From Hydrogenophaga sp. IBVHS2 (GTDB taxonomy: Bacteria > Pseudomonadota > Gammaproteobacteria > Burkholderiales > Burkholderiaceae_C), in NCBI RefSeq assembly GCF_002127215.1, contig NZ_NFUT01000004.1, positions 281,986 to 345,985 of the forward strand: DNA of 64,000 bases, given 5' to 3'. Positions 18,700 to 25,517 of this stretch are shown here, piece after piece. The position numbers were made by a program, and so were the translations under genes. The notes beneath the pieces were generated by a model. It was not told the origin of the DNA and searched no databases. It saw only the letters and a program-made list of their open reading frames with translations. The number at the start of each line of letters is the position of its first letter. Within the stretch, counting starts at the first letter, position 1.

Positions 18700-19197
18700 A
18701 TGTCTGTCACAGAAACCTCCTCCCAGCCCCTGACCCACTTCGACGCCCAGGGTCAGGCCCACATGGTCGACGTGGCGGCCAAGGCCAGCACCCACCGGGT
18801 CGCCGTGGCGCAGGGCCGCATCACCATGCTGCCGGCCACGCTGGCCCTGATCGAAGGCGGTACCGCCAAGAAGGGCGACGTGCTGGGCATCGCGCGGCTG
18901 GCCGGCATCATGGCCGCCAAGAAGACCAGCGATCTCATCCCGCTGTGCCACCCGATCGCGCTCACCCGCGTGGCGGTGGACTTCGAGATCGAGCCGGCCA
19001 CCCACAGCGTGCTGTGCACCGCACGGGCCGAATGCACCGGCCAGACCGGCGTGGAAATGGAGGCACTGACCGCTGCCAGCGTGGCCCTGCTCACCATCTA
19101 CGACATGTGCAAGGCCGTGGACCGCGCCATGACCATCGACGGCGTGCGCCTGATGGAGAAGATGGGCGGCAAGAGCGGCCACTTCGTGGCCACCTGA
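18700..19197 (+). CDS. moaC: Cyclic pyranopterin monophosphate synthase
   Basis: 165 residues, normal length. MoaC converts the MoaA product to cyclic pyranopterin monophosphate in molybdenum-cofactor synthesis. Conserved LIPLCHPI (active-site His), [31 protein letters not shown] and the C-terminal GKSGHF are intact. It begins 58 bases from the divergent bepA-like gene and stands alone; other moa genes are outside the window. Confidence 0.96.
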   Translation: MSVTETSSQPLTHFDAQGQAHMVDVAAKASTHRVAVAQGRITMLPATLALIEGGTAKKGDVLGIARLAGIMAAKKTSDLIPLCHPIALTRVAVDFEIEPATHSVLCTARAECTGQTGVEMEALTAASVALLTIYDMCKAVDRAMTIDGVRLMEKMGGKSGHFVAT

Positions 19198-19217
19198 ACG
19201 GCCACCCTGACGTCCGC

Positions 19218-19994
19218 TCAGTGCGGATCGATCGGCAGGTACTCCACCGGCATGCCGGAGTCGGGATCGATCAATGCGGTCCAGAACAGGTTGCGACCCG
19301 CCACCGGCAGATACAGCAGACCTTCCACCGGACGCCCCAGCGCCTTGGCCATGGCCTCGGCGGCGGCACGGGCTTCGGGCTTGCGCTGCAGCAGCTCGGC
19401 CAGCGGCTTGGCCTCGGCCCTCACCGCTGCCACGGCATCGGCATAGGGCATCCAGAAATCGGGGCGGGCGCCCAGCGTGAGGCCCCCCAGTTCAGCGAAC
19501 ATGGCATCCGTCTGCTCCTGATCGGAACGGAACGGGCGCACCGCCACGAGCCGGGGACGCCCCATCGGGAGCTGGCGCCACTCTTCCGGAGCTTCAGCCA
19601 GCATCTGCGGATTCACATCGACCGCATGAATGACCCGGAATCGCGATACTTCGAAGGCCATGTAGACCGGCCGGGCCTGCACCATGGTCCACAAGCCGTA
19701 GCCCAACGCAGCGATCTGCAGCAGGCTGATGAAGGCCACGTCCAACCTGAGCTCCTTCAGCGACTTTTTCGGGCTTGCCACGATCAACGTGGCGGCGGGG
19801 CCCAGGATCACGTCGACCGTGACGATGATCAGGAACAACTTGGCACCGCCCGCGAGTTCACGAAAGGGGTGCGGGAACCAGACCAGAAACACCAGCGCAG
19901 CCACCAGGGCAGCGATCAGCAGACTGATGGCCAGATGGACTCCGGCCCATTGGATTCGTCGAGACATGAAAAGTAGGCTTTCCCGGGCGTTCAA
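19218..19994 (-). CDS. TfpX/TfpZ-type pilin accessory protein
   Basis: 258 residues from a TTG start at 19994, which has GAGG seven bases upstream; an ATG at 19967 lacks a good ribosome site. Two membrane segments near the N-terminus (HLAISLLIAALVAALVF and LFLIIVTVDVILGPAATLIV) and a third near residue 90 precede a soluble domain with EWRQLPMGRPRLVAVRPF. This matches the TfpX/TfpZ family that assists stability or assembly of particular type IV pilins. Same strand as, and just downstream of, pglL and the pilins. Confidence 0.75.
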   Translation of the reverse strand: MNARESLLFMSRRIQWAGVHLAISLLIAALVAALVFLVWFPHPFRELAGGAKLFLIIVTVDVILGPAATLIVASPKKSLKELRLDVAFISLLQIAALGYGLWTMVQARPVYMAFEVSRFRVIHAVDVNPQMLAEAPEEWRQLPMGRPRLVAVRPFRSDQEQTDAMFAELGGLTLGARPDFWMPYADAVAAVRAEAKPLAELLQRKPEARAAAEAMAKALGRPVEGLLYLPVAGRNLFWTALIDPDSGMPVEYLPIDPH

Positions 19995-20014
19995 CAGCCC
20001 CTCAAACGCCGGAA

Positions 20015-21790
20015 TTATGGTCCCGAGGTGGGCTCAGTTTCAAAGCGGAAAGTTGACAACCGGCCGGCATAGGGCGGCCAATCAATGCCCCTCATGGCTG
20101 GATGGGTGCGCTGGTCTCTGGCCCATATGCGCCGGGTCTGCTCGACCAGCTCAGGCGGCGTAACGGCGTTGTAGCGGCGCATCCAGCGCAACGCGTCCTG
20201 CGTCCTCCCACCCATGGCAAGCGCCTGTGCGGCGTAGTACATGGCAGGTGCCGTGGTGACTGCGCGCGCGGTTTCTTCCACCCAGTCCAATTGCTCGGAC
20301 GACAAGGGCTTGGTGAAGTCGGTCCGGTAGAGCACCAGTTCATCGTGCAGCTGATCCAGTACGAGGGGTGGCTTGATGGGACGGTCGAGCCGATAGCCGA
20401 CGCCCAGATTGTCGAACCGCCACTCGGTGTAGCGCTCCTGGTAGGGAAAGTAATCCCAGGCAGTGACAGCGGCAACCGCCCAGACGCTGAATGCGGCAGC
20501 GATCGCTCCTGCACGGCCGAGCTGCATCACAGGAGCGGCACCGCTGGCAGCGCACAGCATGCCGATGCACAGCCCTGCAGGAACCAGCAAGTAAAGATAC
20601 TGGTGCGGCAGCTCAAGCATCGAATGAACCGTCAGGGACATGAGCATGAGCACTGGTATCAGCAAGGACGGCGTCCGGATGGCGTCTTGCCAGCGGCGCC
20701 AACCCCATGCAACGGAGAGGGTCGTGAGCAGGGCCGCCAAGGGGATGCCGACCCACAGTGCCAGATCAAGCAACAGGTTGTGCGCGTGTCCGAACCGCTG
20801 TCCTATGTAGATGTCCGGACGGGTCTCGGCCTGCAGGAAATAGGGGTACCCGACATCGGTGATGCCGAATCCCCACCAGGGGCTCTCCAGCACCGCCAGA
20901 CCGAAGGCCAACCATGCGTCGATTCGTGCTCCATCGATGGCAGACAAACGCCCTTCAGCAGCTCCTCTCACTCCCAACCAATCGGCCACCGCCTGAAAAT
21001 TCAAGGACCAGACCACCAGCAACGCCAGCATCACCGCCCACACGATGCAAACCCTCGGTCCTGCCCACTTTCGCGCGAACAGCCCCAGTACTGCCGTGCA
21101 CAGAGCCATCTCCAGCATGCCGGCCCTCGACTGGGTCAGAGCCATGCCCGTCACCACAAGCACAAAGACCAGCAGGAAGATCGGCCCACTCAACCGGCGC
21201 TCCACGCGCCACCACGTCAAGCCCAGGAGGGCCCAGACCTGCAAGGTGGCCAGCAGGTTGGGCTGCAGGATGGACCCGGATGGGCGGCTGTCGCTGGCAA
21301 TCGGCGTGATGAGCATCGACTGGACGGAGGTGATGTCGGTCGTGTACCACTGGAACCATTGGATCAACTGTATGGGCAGATTGAGCAGCGCCGCCATGAT
21401 CAAGGCCAGCGTCAGGATGCCCATGAGACGCTCGCGAGCCATGCCTCGAATGCTGAAGCCCAGCGCTATCGCAAGGCCCACGGCACCGATGTACGCGCTG
21501 GAAATGAAGGCAATGCCCATCTTGGGCAGGATACCGAAGCCCCATTGGACCCAGGGCATGAGCGCAAGCAGCATCACCAGCAAACCGAACGCTGGAAACC
21601 CCAAGCCTTGGCGAGCCTGCCAAGCCAGAAGCACGAGCATGGAGCCCAGGGCCACCCCCATGACCAACTCGTGATGGAAGGCGGTCCATGGCAGCTGATG
21701 ATTGGGTACCAGCCATGCCAGTGCCAGCAGGCATGCCGCCAGAGCATCTTCAAAGGTCTGCAGGCGAAGCGATGGGGCGTTGGTGGTCAT
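20015..21790 (-). CDS. pglL: PglL-type O-oligosaccharyltransferase for pilin glycosylation
   Basis: 591 residues with about twelve membrane segments and the Wzy_C (O-antigen ligase) core: the loop ending RFGHAHNLLLDLALWVGIPLA carries the conserved histidine that contacts the undecaprenyl-linked glycan. The N-terminal LACLLALAWLVPNHQLPWTAFHHE is the PglL_A motif. The long C-terminal part resembles DUF3366. PglL enzymes transfer a glycan to Ser/Thr of type IV pilins in the periplasm. It sits between the pilins and the TfpX-like gene; an intrinsic terminator separates it from the upstream pilin, so it is expressed by readthrough or its own promoter. Sequence here is less GC-rich than its neighbours. 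Confidence 0.85.
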   Translation of the reverse strand: MTTNAPSLRLQTFEDALAACLLALAWLVPNHQLPWTAFHHELVMGVALGSMLVLLAWQARQGLGFPAFGLLVMLLALMPWVQWGFGILPKMGIAFISSAYIGAVGLAIALGFSIRGMARERLMGILTLALIMAALLNLPIQLIQWFQWYTTDITSVQSMLITPIASDSRPSGSILQPNLLATLQVWALLGLTWWRVERRLSGPIFLLVFVLVVTGMALTQSRAGMLEMALCTAVLGLFARKWAGPRVCIVWAVMLALLVVWSLNFQAVADWLGVRGAAEGRLSAIDGARIDAWLAFGLAVLESPWWGFGITDVGYPYFLQAETRPDIYIGQRFGHAHNLLLDLALWVGIPLAALLTTLSVAWGWRRWQDAIRTPSLLIPVLMLMSLTVHSMLELPHQYLYLLVPAGLCIGMLCAASGAAPVMQLGRAGAIAAAFSVWAVAAVTAWDYFPYQERYTEWRFDNLGVGYRLDRPIKPPLVLDQLHDELVLYRTDFTKPLSSEQLDWVEETARAVTTAPAMYYAAQALAMGGRTQDALRWMRRYNAVTPPELVEQTRRIWARDQRTHPAMRGIDWPPYAGRLSTFRFETEPTSGP

Positions 21791-21807
21791 GAAGCATTCG
21801 AAGCTAC

Positions 21808-21838
21808 AAAAAAAATGGGCCGCTGACGCGGCCCATTT
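21808..21838 (-). terminator. Intrinsic terminator after the first pilin gene
   Basis: An 11-bp perfect stem, AAATGGGCCGC (21813-21823) with GCGGCCCATTT (21828-21838), and TGAC loop. On the minus strand it is followed by a run of eight T. It ends pilin transcription and limits expression of pglL. Confidence 0.85.
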
Positions 21839-21851
21839 GGTTCCTTCGGAA

Positions 21852-22325
21852 TCAGTTACCGCGGCACGAACCGGGCAGGAAGCGGGCGTCTACAGTGGTA
21901 CCGTCGGCGGTGGAACCACAGCGCCAGCGAGCGATCACATCCCCGGCCACAGGAGCGTTGTTGGCCGATGTGAAGGGGGCGAGGGTGACAAGCGCACCGG
22001 CAGCAATACCGCCGCCAACAGTCGACAGTGTGGCAACTTGGATGATACCGGCGTTGGTCACGGTGCCACCAGACACGAACTGCGTGCGCTGAATGTTGCA
22101 GTTGTTACCAACGACACTGGCGACTGCGGTACCCGCCGGCGCGGTCTGGAATGCTTCAGTCAGGGCAGTACGGCACGACGAAGCGGCCAACACGACTTCC
22201 GACATGCGGGCGCGGACGGTGTAGTCCTGGTAAGCCGGCAGAGCGACGGCGGCCAGAATGCCGATGATGGCCACCACGATCATCAGTTCGATCAGGGTGA
22301 AACCTTTTTGCAGGGTGCGTTTCAT
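21852..22325 (-). CDS. pilA: Type IV pilin, first copy
   Basis: 157 residues. The class III signal peptide MKRTLQKG is followed by [20 protein letters not shown], with cleavage before Phe and Glu5 of the mature chain, as in major type IVa pilins. Four cysteines in the C-terminal half (SSCR, NNCN, RCGS, GSCR) can make two disulfides. GAGGAG precedes the ATG by about six bases, and a sigma-54-type promoter lies 44 bases upstream. The Ser/Thr-rich C-terminal region offers sites for PglL glycosylation. It is a tandem paralogue of the next gene, with near-identical DNA across the first 60 codons. Confidence 0.93.
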   Translation of the reverse strand: MKRTLQKGFTLIELMIVVAIIGILAAVALPAYQDYTVRARMSEVVLAASSCRTALTEAFQTAPAGTAVASVVGNNCNIQRTQFVSGGTVTNAGIIQVATLSTVGGGIAAGALVTLAPFTSANNAPVAGDVIARWRCGSTADGTTVDARFLPGSCRGN

Positions 22326-22368
22326 GAAGACTCCTCAGAGGGGTTCGGGTTGGGGACACGCATTCACA

Positions 22369-22384
22369 GCAGGTTGCGTGCCAG
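22369..22384 (-). promoter_or_regulatory. Sigma-54 promoter of the first pilin gene
   Basis: Minus-strand TGGCACGCAACCTGCT matches the sigma-54 consensus except for one base (C for T before TGC), with the invariant GG and GC ten bases apart. Pilin genes of related bacteria use RpoN with PilR, and the predicted start leaves a leader of about 33 bases containing GAGGAG. Confidence 0.7.
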
Positions 22385-22432
22385 CCCGGGATGCCCCACC
22401 GAGTGCCCAATAAGTCACGCTTGGCTGGGTTT

Positions 22433-22484
22433 GTGACAAAAATTGACCTGCGCACGCCGGTGCTGCCGCGCCAATTTTTGTCAC
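22433..22484. repeat. Perfect 13-bp inverted repeat between the two pilin genes
   Basis: GTGACAAAAATTG (22433-22445) and CAATTTTTGTCAC (22472-22484) are exact complements separated by 26 GC-rich bases. The arms are far more AT-rich than their surroundings. The element lies 13 bases after the stop of the second pilin and upstream of the first pilin promoter. It could end second-pilin transcription, bind a regulator, or mark a recombination site. Confidence 0.8.
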
Positions 22485-22497
22485 CAATCACCCGTTG

Positions 22498-22992
22498 TCA
22501 GTTTCTGCAGGAGCCCGGCAGGTACTTGGCGTCGATCGGATTGCTGCCTGTTGCCGGCCCGCAGCGCCATTCGCTGACGACCTGACCGGCATGGTTGTTG
22601 GCGTTGAACGGCCCGCTGGACACGTACGGGCTCAGGCGGATCGACGTGCCGGTCCCGGTGCCCAGGTTGGCTGCATTGCCCACCACGGTGATCGCGGCAT
22701 TGGTCGCATCCACGCTGACCGACGACACCATCTTGGTGGGTGATACCGAACAGGAGCCGGGCAGCGCAGTGGCCAGCGCCGAAGCCGAGGTGGCATTCAG
22801 GATGGTCTCGGTCACCGAGCCCCGGCAGGACGAGGCTGCCAAGATCAGTTCGGACACCCGTGCCCGCACGGTGTAGTCCTGGTAGGCCGGCAAGGCCACG
22901 GCAGCCAGGATGCCGATGATGGCCACCACGATCATCAGTTCGATCAGGGTGAAACCGCGCTGGACGAGGGTGGGTTTCGCAGACAAGCTCAT
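22498..22992 (-). CDS. Type IV pilin, second copy
   Basis: 164 residues. Leader [13 protein letters not shown], then [20 protein letters not shown], identical to the first copy across the N-terminal helix, and diverging after about mature residue 30. Four cysteines again occur (SSCR, GSCS, RCGP, GSCR). ATG 22992 has AAGGAG seven bases upstream. A GG-N10-GC element at 23018-23033 may be its sigma-54 promoter. Whether this or its neighbour is the main fibre subunit cannot be told; both have full length. Confidence 0.92.
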   Translation of the reverse strand: MSLSAKPTLVQRGFTLIELMIVVAIIGILAAVALPAYQDYTVRARVSELILAASSCRGSVTETILNATSASALATALPGSCSVSPTKMVSSVSVDATNAAITVVGNAANLGTGTGTSIRLSPYVSSGPFNANNHAGQVVSEWRCGPATGSNPIDAKYLPGSCRN

Positions 22993-23017
22993 GCTGACTC
23001 CTTCGGAGAAACACAGC

Positions 23018-23033
23018 GGCCAAGGCCGCGCCA
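23018..23033 (-). promoter_or_regulatory. Possible sigma-54 promoter of the second pilin gene
   Basis: Minus-strand TGGCGCGGCCTTGGCC has GG and GC ten bases apart and matches most of the sigma-54 consensus, but the predicted leader of about 15 bases is short. Confidence 0.4.
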
Positions 23034-23133
23034 CCGAGGGATTCGGCGACCTTGTCTGAGTACCGGGAGGAAGTCGGCCCATCCGGACGGCCGATGAGGC
23101 CGGGACGGTGCAGGACGGGCGGTCGAGCCGGGA

Positions 23134-23919
23134 TCAGAGCTCGAAGGTCTGGCCGGCCTGCAGCCAGCGGATGTCGTGGCGCAATGCGGCGTCGAGCCGC
23201 AGGATCTCGGCCATGATGAGCTCGGTCTCGGCGGGCTTGGTGTGGGTGATGCAAATGGGATATCGGGCGTGAGGCGCGATCGAGGCGAGCTCCTCCGCCA
23301 GGGTGCCGGGCGCCAGGTGCTGGCTGCGGCGGGCCAGATCGGACTCCCGGTCGCTGAAGGCGGTCTCGATGACCAGCTGGGCCACCGGCAGCTGATTCAC
23401 GCGTGCCCAGAAGGCCGGGTTGCGGCCGGTATCGCCGCTGAACACCCAGGCCCCACCCTGCCCCCAGGCCGCATAACCCACCGCCGGCACGCTGTGCACG
23501 GCAGGCAATGCCTCGACGGTCTTGCGGCCATCGGTCCAGGTGTCGCCCACCTGCAGGGGTTCAAACACCAGCAGGGGGGTCTCAGCGCTGGGGATTAGCG
23601 TGAAATCGGGCCAGATCAGCCCGTTGAACAGATGGGTTTGCAGGGCCTCGATGGTTTCGGGCAGGGCGTGGACGGTGACGGCACCGGCACCACGCGTCAG
23701 CCGGGCCGACGCCACCGCATCCAGCATCAGCGGCAGGGCCGCCACGTGGTCCAGGTGCGCATGGGTGATGAACACGTGGTCGATGCCGGCCATGACGTCC
23801 AGCGGCAGATCGCCCACGCCGGTGCCGGCATCCACAAGGACGTCGTCATCCAGCAGGAAGGCGGTGGTCCGGCAGCCATGCGCGATGGCGCCGGAACAAC
23901 CCAGAACCTGGACTTTCAT
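23134..23919 (-). CDS. Metallo-beta-lactamase-fold hydrolase resembling class II 3',5'-cyclic-nucleotide phosphodiesterase
   Basis: 261 residues. The metal-binding THAHLDH lies near residue 56, with further ligands in FSGDTG (Asp) and ITHTKP (His). The N-terminal LGCSGAIAHGCRTTAFLLDDDVLVDAGTGVG matches class II cyclic-nucleotide phosphodiesterases and ElaC-like relatives. It is the last gene of the same-strand kinase/phosphatase/FHA run, with a 134-base gap, which suggests a signalling role. Substrate (cAMP or another) is not established by sequence. Confidence 0.75.
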   Translation of the reverse strand: MKVQVLGCSGAIAHGCRTTAFLLDDDVLVDAGTGVGDLPLDVMAGIDHVFITHAHLDHVAALPLMLDAVASARLTRGAGAVTVHALPETIEALQTHLFNGLIWPDFTLIPSAETPLLVFEPLQVGDTWTDGRKTVEALPAVHSVPAVGYAAWGQGGAWVFSGDTGRNPAFWARVNQLPVAQLVIETAFSDRESDLARRSQHLAPGTLAEELASIAPHARYPICITHTKPAETELIMAEILRLDAALRHDIRWLQAGQTFEL

Positions 23920-24053
23920 GGTGGGCGGGACTCGGGTCGGGCGGAGATGGATCGATCCGCCAGACTAACCTCTGCGGGCACCGCAGAACAGGACTTATTT
24001 GGCAAAAACCCGCTTCCCGAAGGCCTCGGGCCAGCGGCAACGGGGTCCAGCCG

Positions 24054-24683
24054 TCAGAGTAGGACGAACTGCATCTGGGTGCCGGCCAGCTCCAGCAGGT
24101 CGCCATCGCGCAGTTCCACGGCCTCTTCACCCAGGGCCTGACCGTTCACCGAAGGACGAACCACACCCTCCACCACCGCCATGACGTAGGCGTTCTGCCG
24201 GCGGGTGATGGCGGCCACGGCCACGCCGGGCTTGCCGATGGTGGTGACCACCTTGACCAGGGGCACCTCCCGCCCGGCCGCCGAACCGGACATCACCCGG
24301 ATGGCCGCGTTGCCCACCGGCGCGGCGCTGGCGCCCACCACGCTGCCGGCGTTGATGACCATGGTCTTTTCGTAAGACTCGGCCGGAACCTCGGCACCGT
24401 CCTGAATGAACCGGATCTTGTACTTGCCGATCTCGACCGTGTCGTTGTTGGCCAGCGGCTGCTTCTTGACCGCCTTGCCGTTGACGTAGGTGCCGTTGGT
24501 GCTGTTGAGGTCTTCGATGGTGACCGCCGCGCCCGCCATCTGAAGCACCGCATGCTCGCCGCTGACCGCCAGGTTGTCGATGACGATGTCGTTGTAAGGA
24601 CGGCGACCCAGCGTGGTGCGGTCTTTGGTCAGCTGCACTTCCTTGATGACGACGCCGTCGATGGAAACGATCATTTTCGGCAT
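24054..24683 (-). CDS. FHA-domain protein
   Basis: 209 residues. A canonical FHA domain covers about residues 8-85, with TLGRRPYNDIVID, the phosphothreonine-binding SGEHAVL and LNSTNGTYVNG. The C-terminal half (TTIGKPGVAVAAITRR to LRDGDLLELAGTQMQFVLL) looks like a second, degenerate FHA fold without the Ser/His pair. FHA domains bind phospho-Thr targets of Ser/Thr kinases; such a kinase and phosphatase lie immediately upstream. No membrane segment or signal peptide. Confidence 0.9.
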   Translation of the reverse strand: MPKMIVSIDGVVIKEVQLTKDRTTLGRRPYNDIVIDNLAVSGEHAVLQMAGAAVTIEDLNSTNGTYVNGKAVKKQPLANNDTVEIGKYKIRFIQDGAEVPAESYEKTMVINAGSVVGASAAPVGNAAIRVMSGSAAGREVPLVKVVTTIGKPGVAVAAITRRQNAYVMAVVEGVVRPSVNGQALGEEAVELRDGDLLELAGTQMQFVLL

Positions 24684-24719
24684 GGCCGACTCCTGTGTCC
24701 TGTCCGTTTTTGAGATGGT

Positions 24720-25505
24720 TTATCGTCCGAGCATGCGTGAAAGCAGGCCTTTGCGAGCCTGACGGTCACTTGCGTGCGTCAGTATCACAGAAATATTGTC
24801 GCGTCCGCCCGCGTCGTTGGCGGCGTCCACGAGAGCGTGGCATTTTTCCTCCAGCGTCCCGGCGGTGACGAGCAGTGTGGCCATGCGCTCGTCGCTGACC
24901 ATGTCGCTCAGGCCGTCGGAGCAGAAGAGGAACAGGTCCTCGTCCTCGACCCGGAATTCGTTGACCTCCAGCTGGACGCTGTCTTCCACACCCAGGGCGC
25001 GGGTCACCAGGTTCTTGTGGGTGGCGAACTGGGCCTGCTCCAGCGAGATCAGCCCGGCGTCGATCTGCTCCTGCAGCAGGGAATGGTCGCGAGTGATCTG
25101 CACGAATTCACCCTTGCGCAGGCGGTAGCAGCGCGAATCGCCCACGTGGCCGATCATGGCCCGACCGGCCACGAACACGCCCATTACCAGCGTGGTGCCC
25201 ATGCCGGCGTAGCCCGCATGGGCGTTGGCGGCATTGAAGATCGACCGGTTGGCGTTGTCGACGCAGACCTCCATGGCCCGGCGCAGCTCGCGCGGGCTGG
25301 CCTCGAACCCGCCTTCGGTGATCCAGCGGCCCAGTTCGGTCTTGATGAAGCTGGTGGCCATGGCACTGGCCACTTCACCGGCGTTGTAGCCGCCCATGCC
25401 GTCGGCCAGGACGGCGATGTGGGACTCGGTGTCCAGGGCCACCGAGTCCTCGTTGTTGTCTCGCACCAGTCCGGTGTCGGTGAGACAGAAATACTCAAAG
25501 TTCAT
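24720..25505 (-). CDS. stp: PP2C-family Ser/Thr protein phosphatase
   Basis: 261 residues, a single PPM/PP2C domain of usual bacterial size. Metal-binding motifs are intact: TGLVRDNNEDS, VLADGMGGYNAGEVAS, FLFCSDGLSDMV and GGRDNISVIL. It should dephosphorylate the adjacent kinase or the FHA partner. Twelve bases separate it from the kinase stop, and 36 from the FHA gene. Enzyme class is certain; substrates are inferred from the operon. Confidence 0.93.
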   Translation of the reverse strand: MNFEYFCLTDTGLVRDNNEDSVALDTESHIAVLADGMGGYNAGEVASAMATSFIKTELGRWITEGGFEASPRELRRAMEVCVDNANRSIFNAANAHAGYAGMGTTLVMGVFVAGRAMIGHVGDSRCYRLRKGEFVQITRDHSLLQEQIDAGLISLEQAQFATHKNLVTRALGVEDSVQLEVNEFRVEDEDLFLFCSDGLSDMVSDERMATLLVTAGTLEEKCHALVDAANDAGGRDNISVILTHASDRQARKGLLSRMLGR

Positions 25506-25517
25506 GATTGGTCGGCT

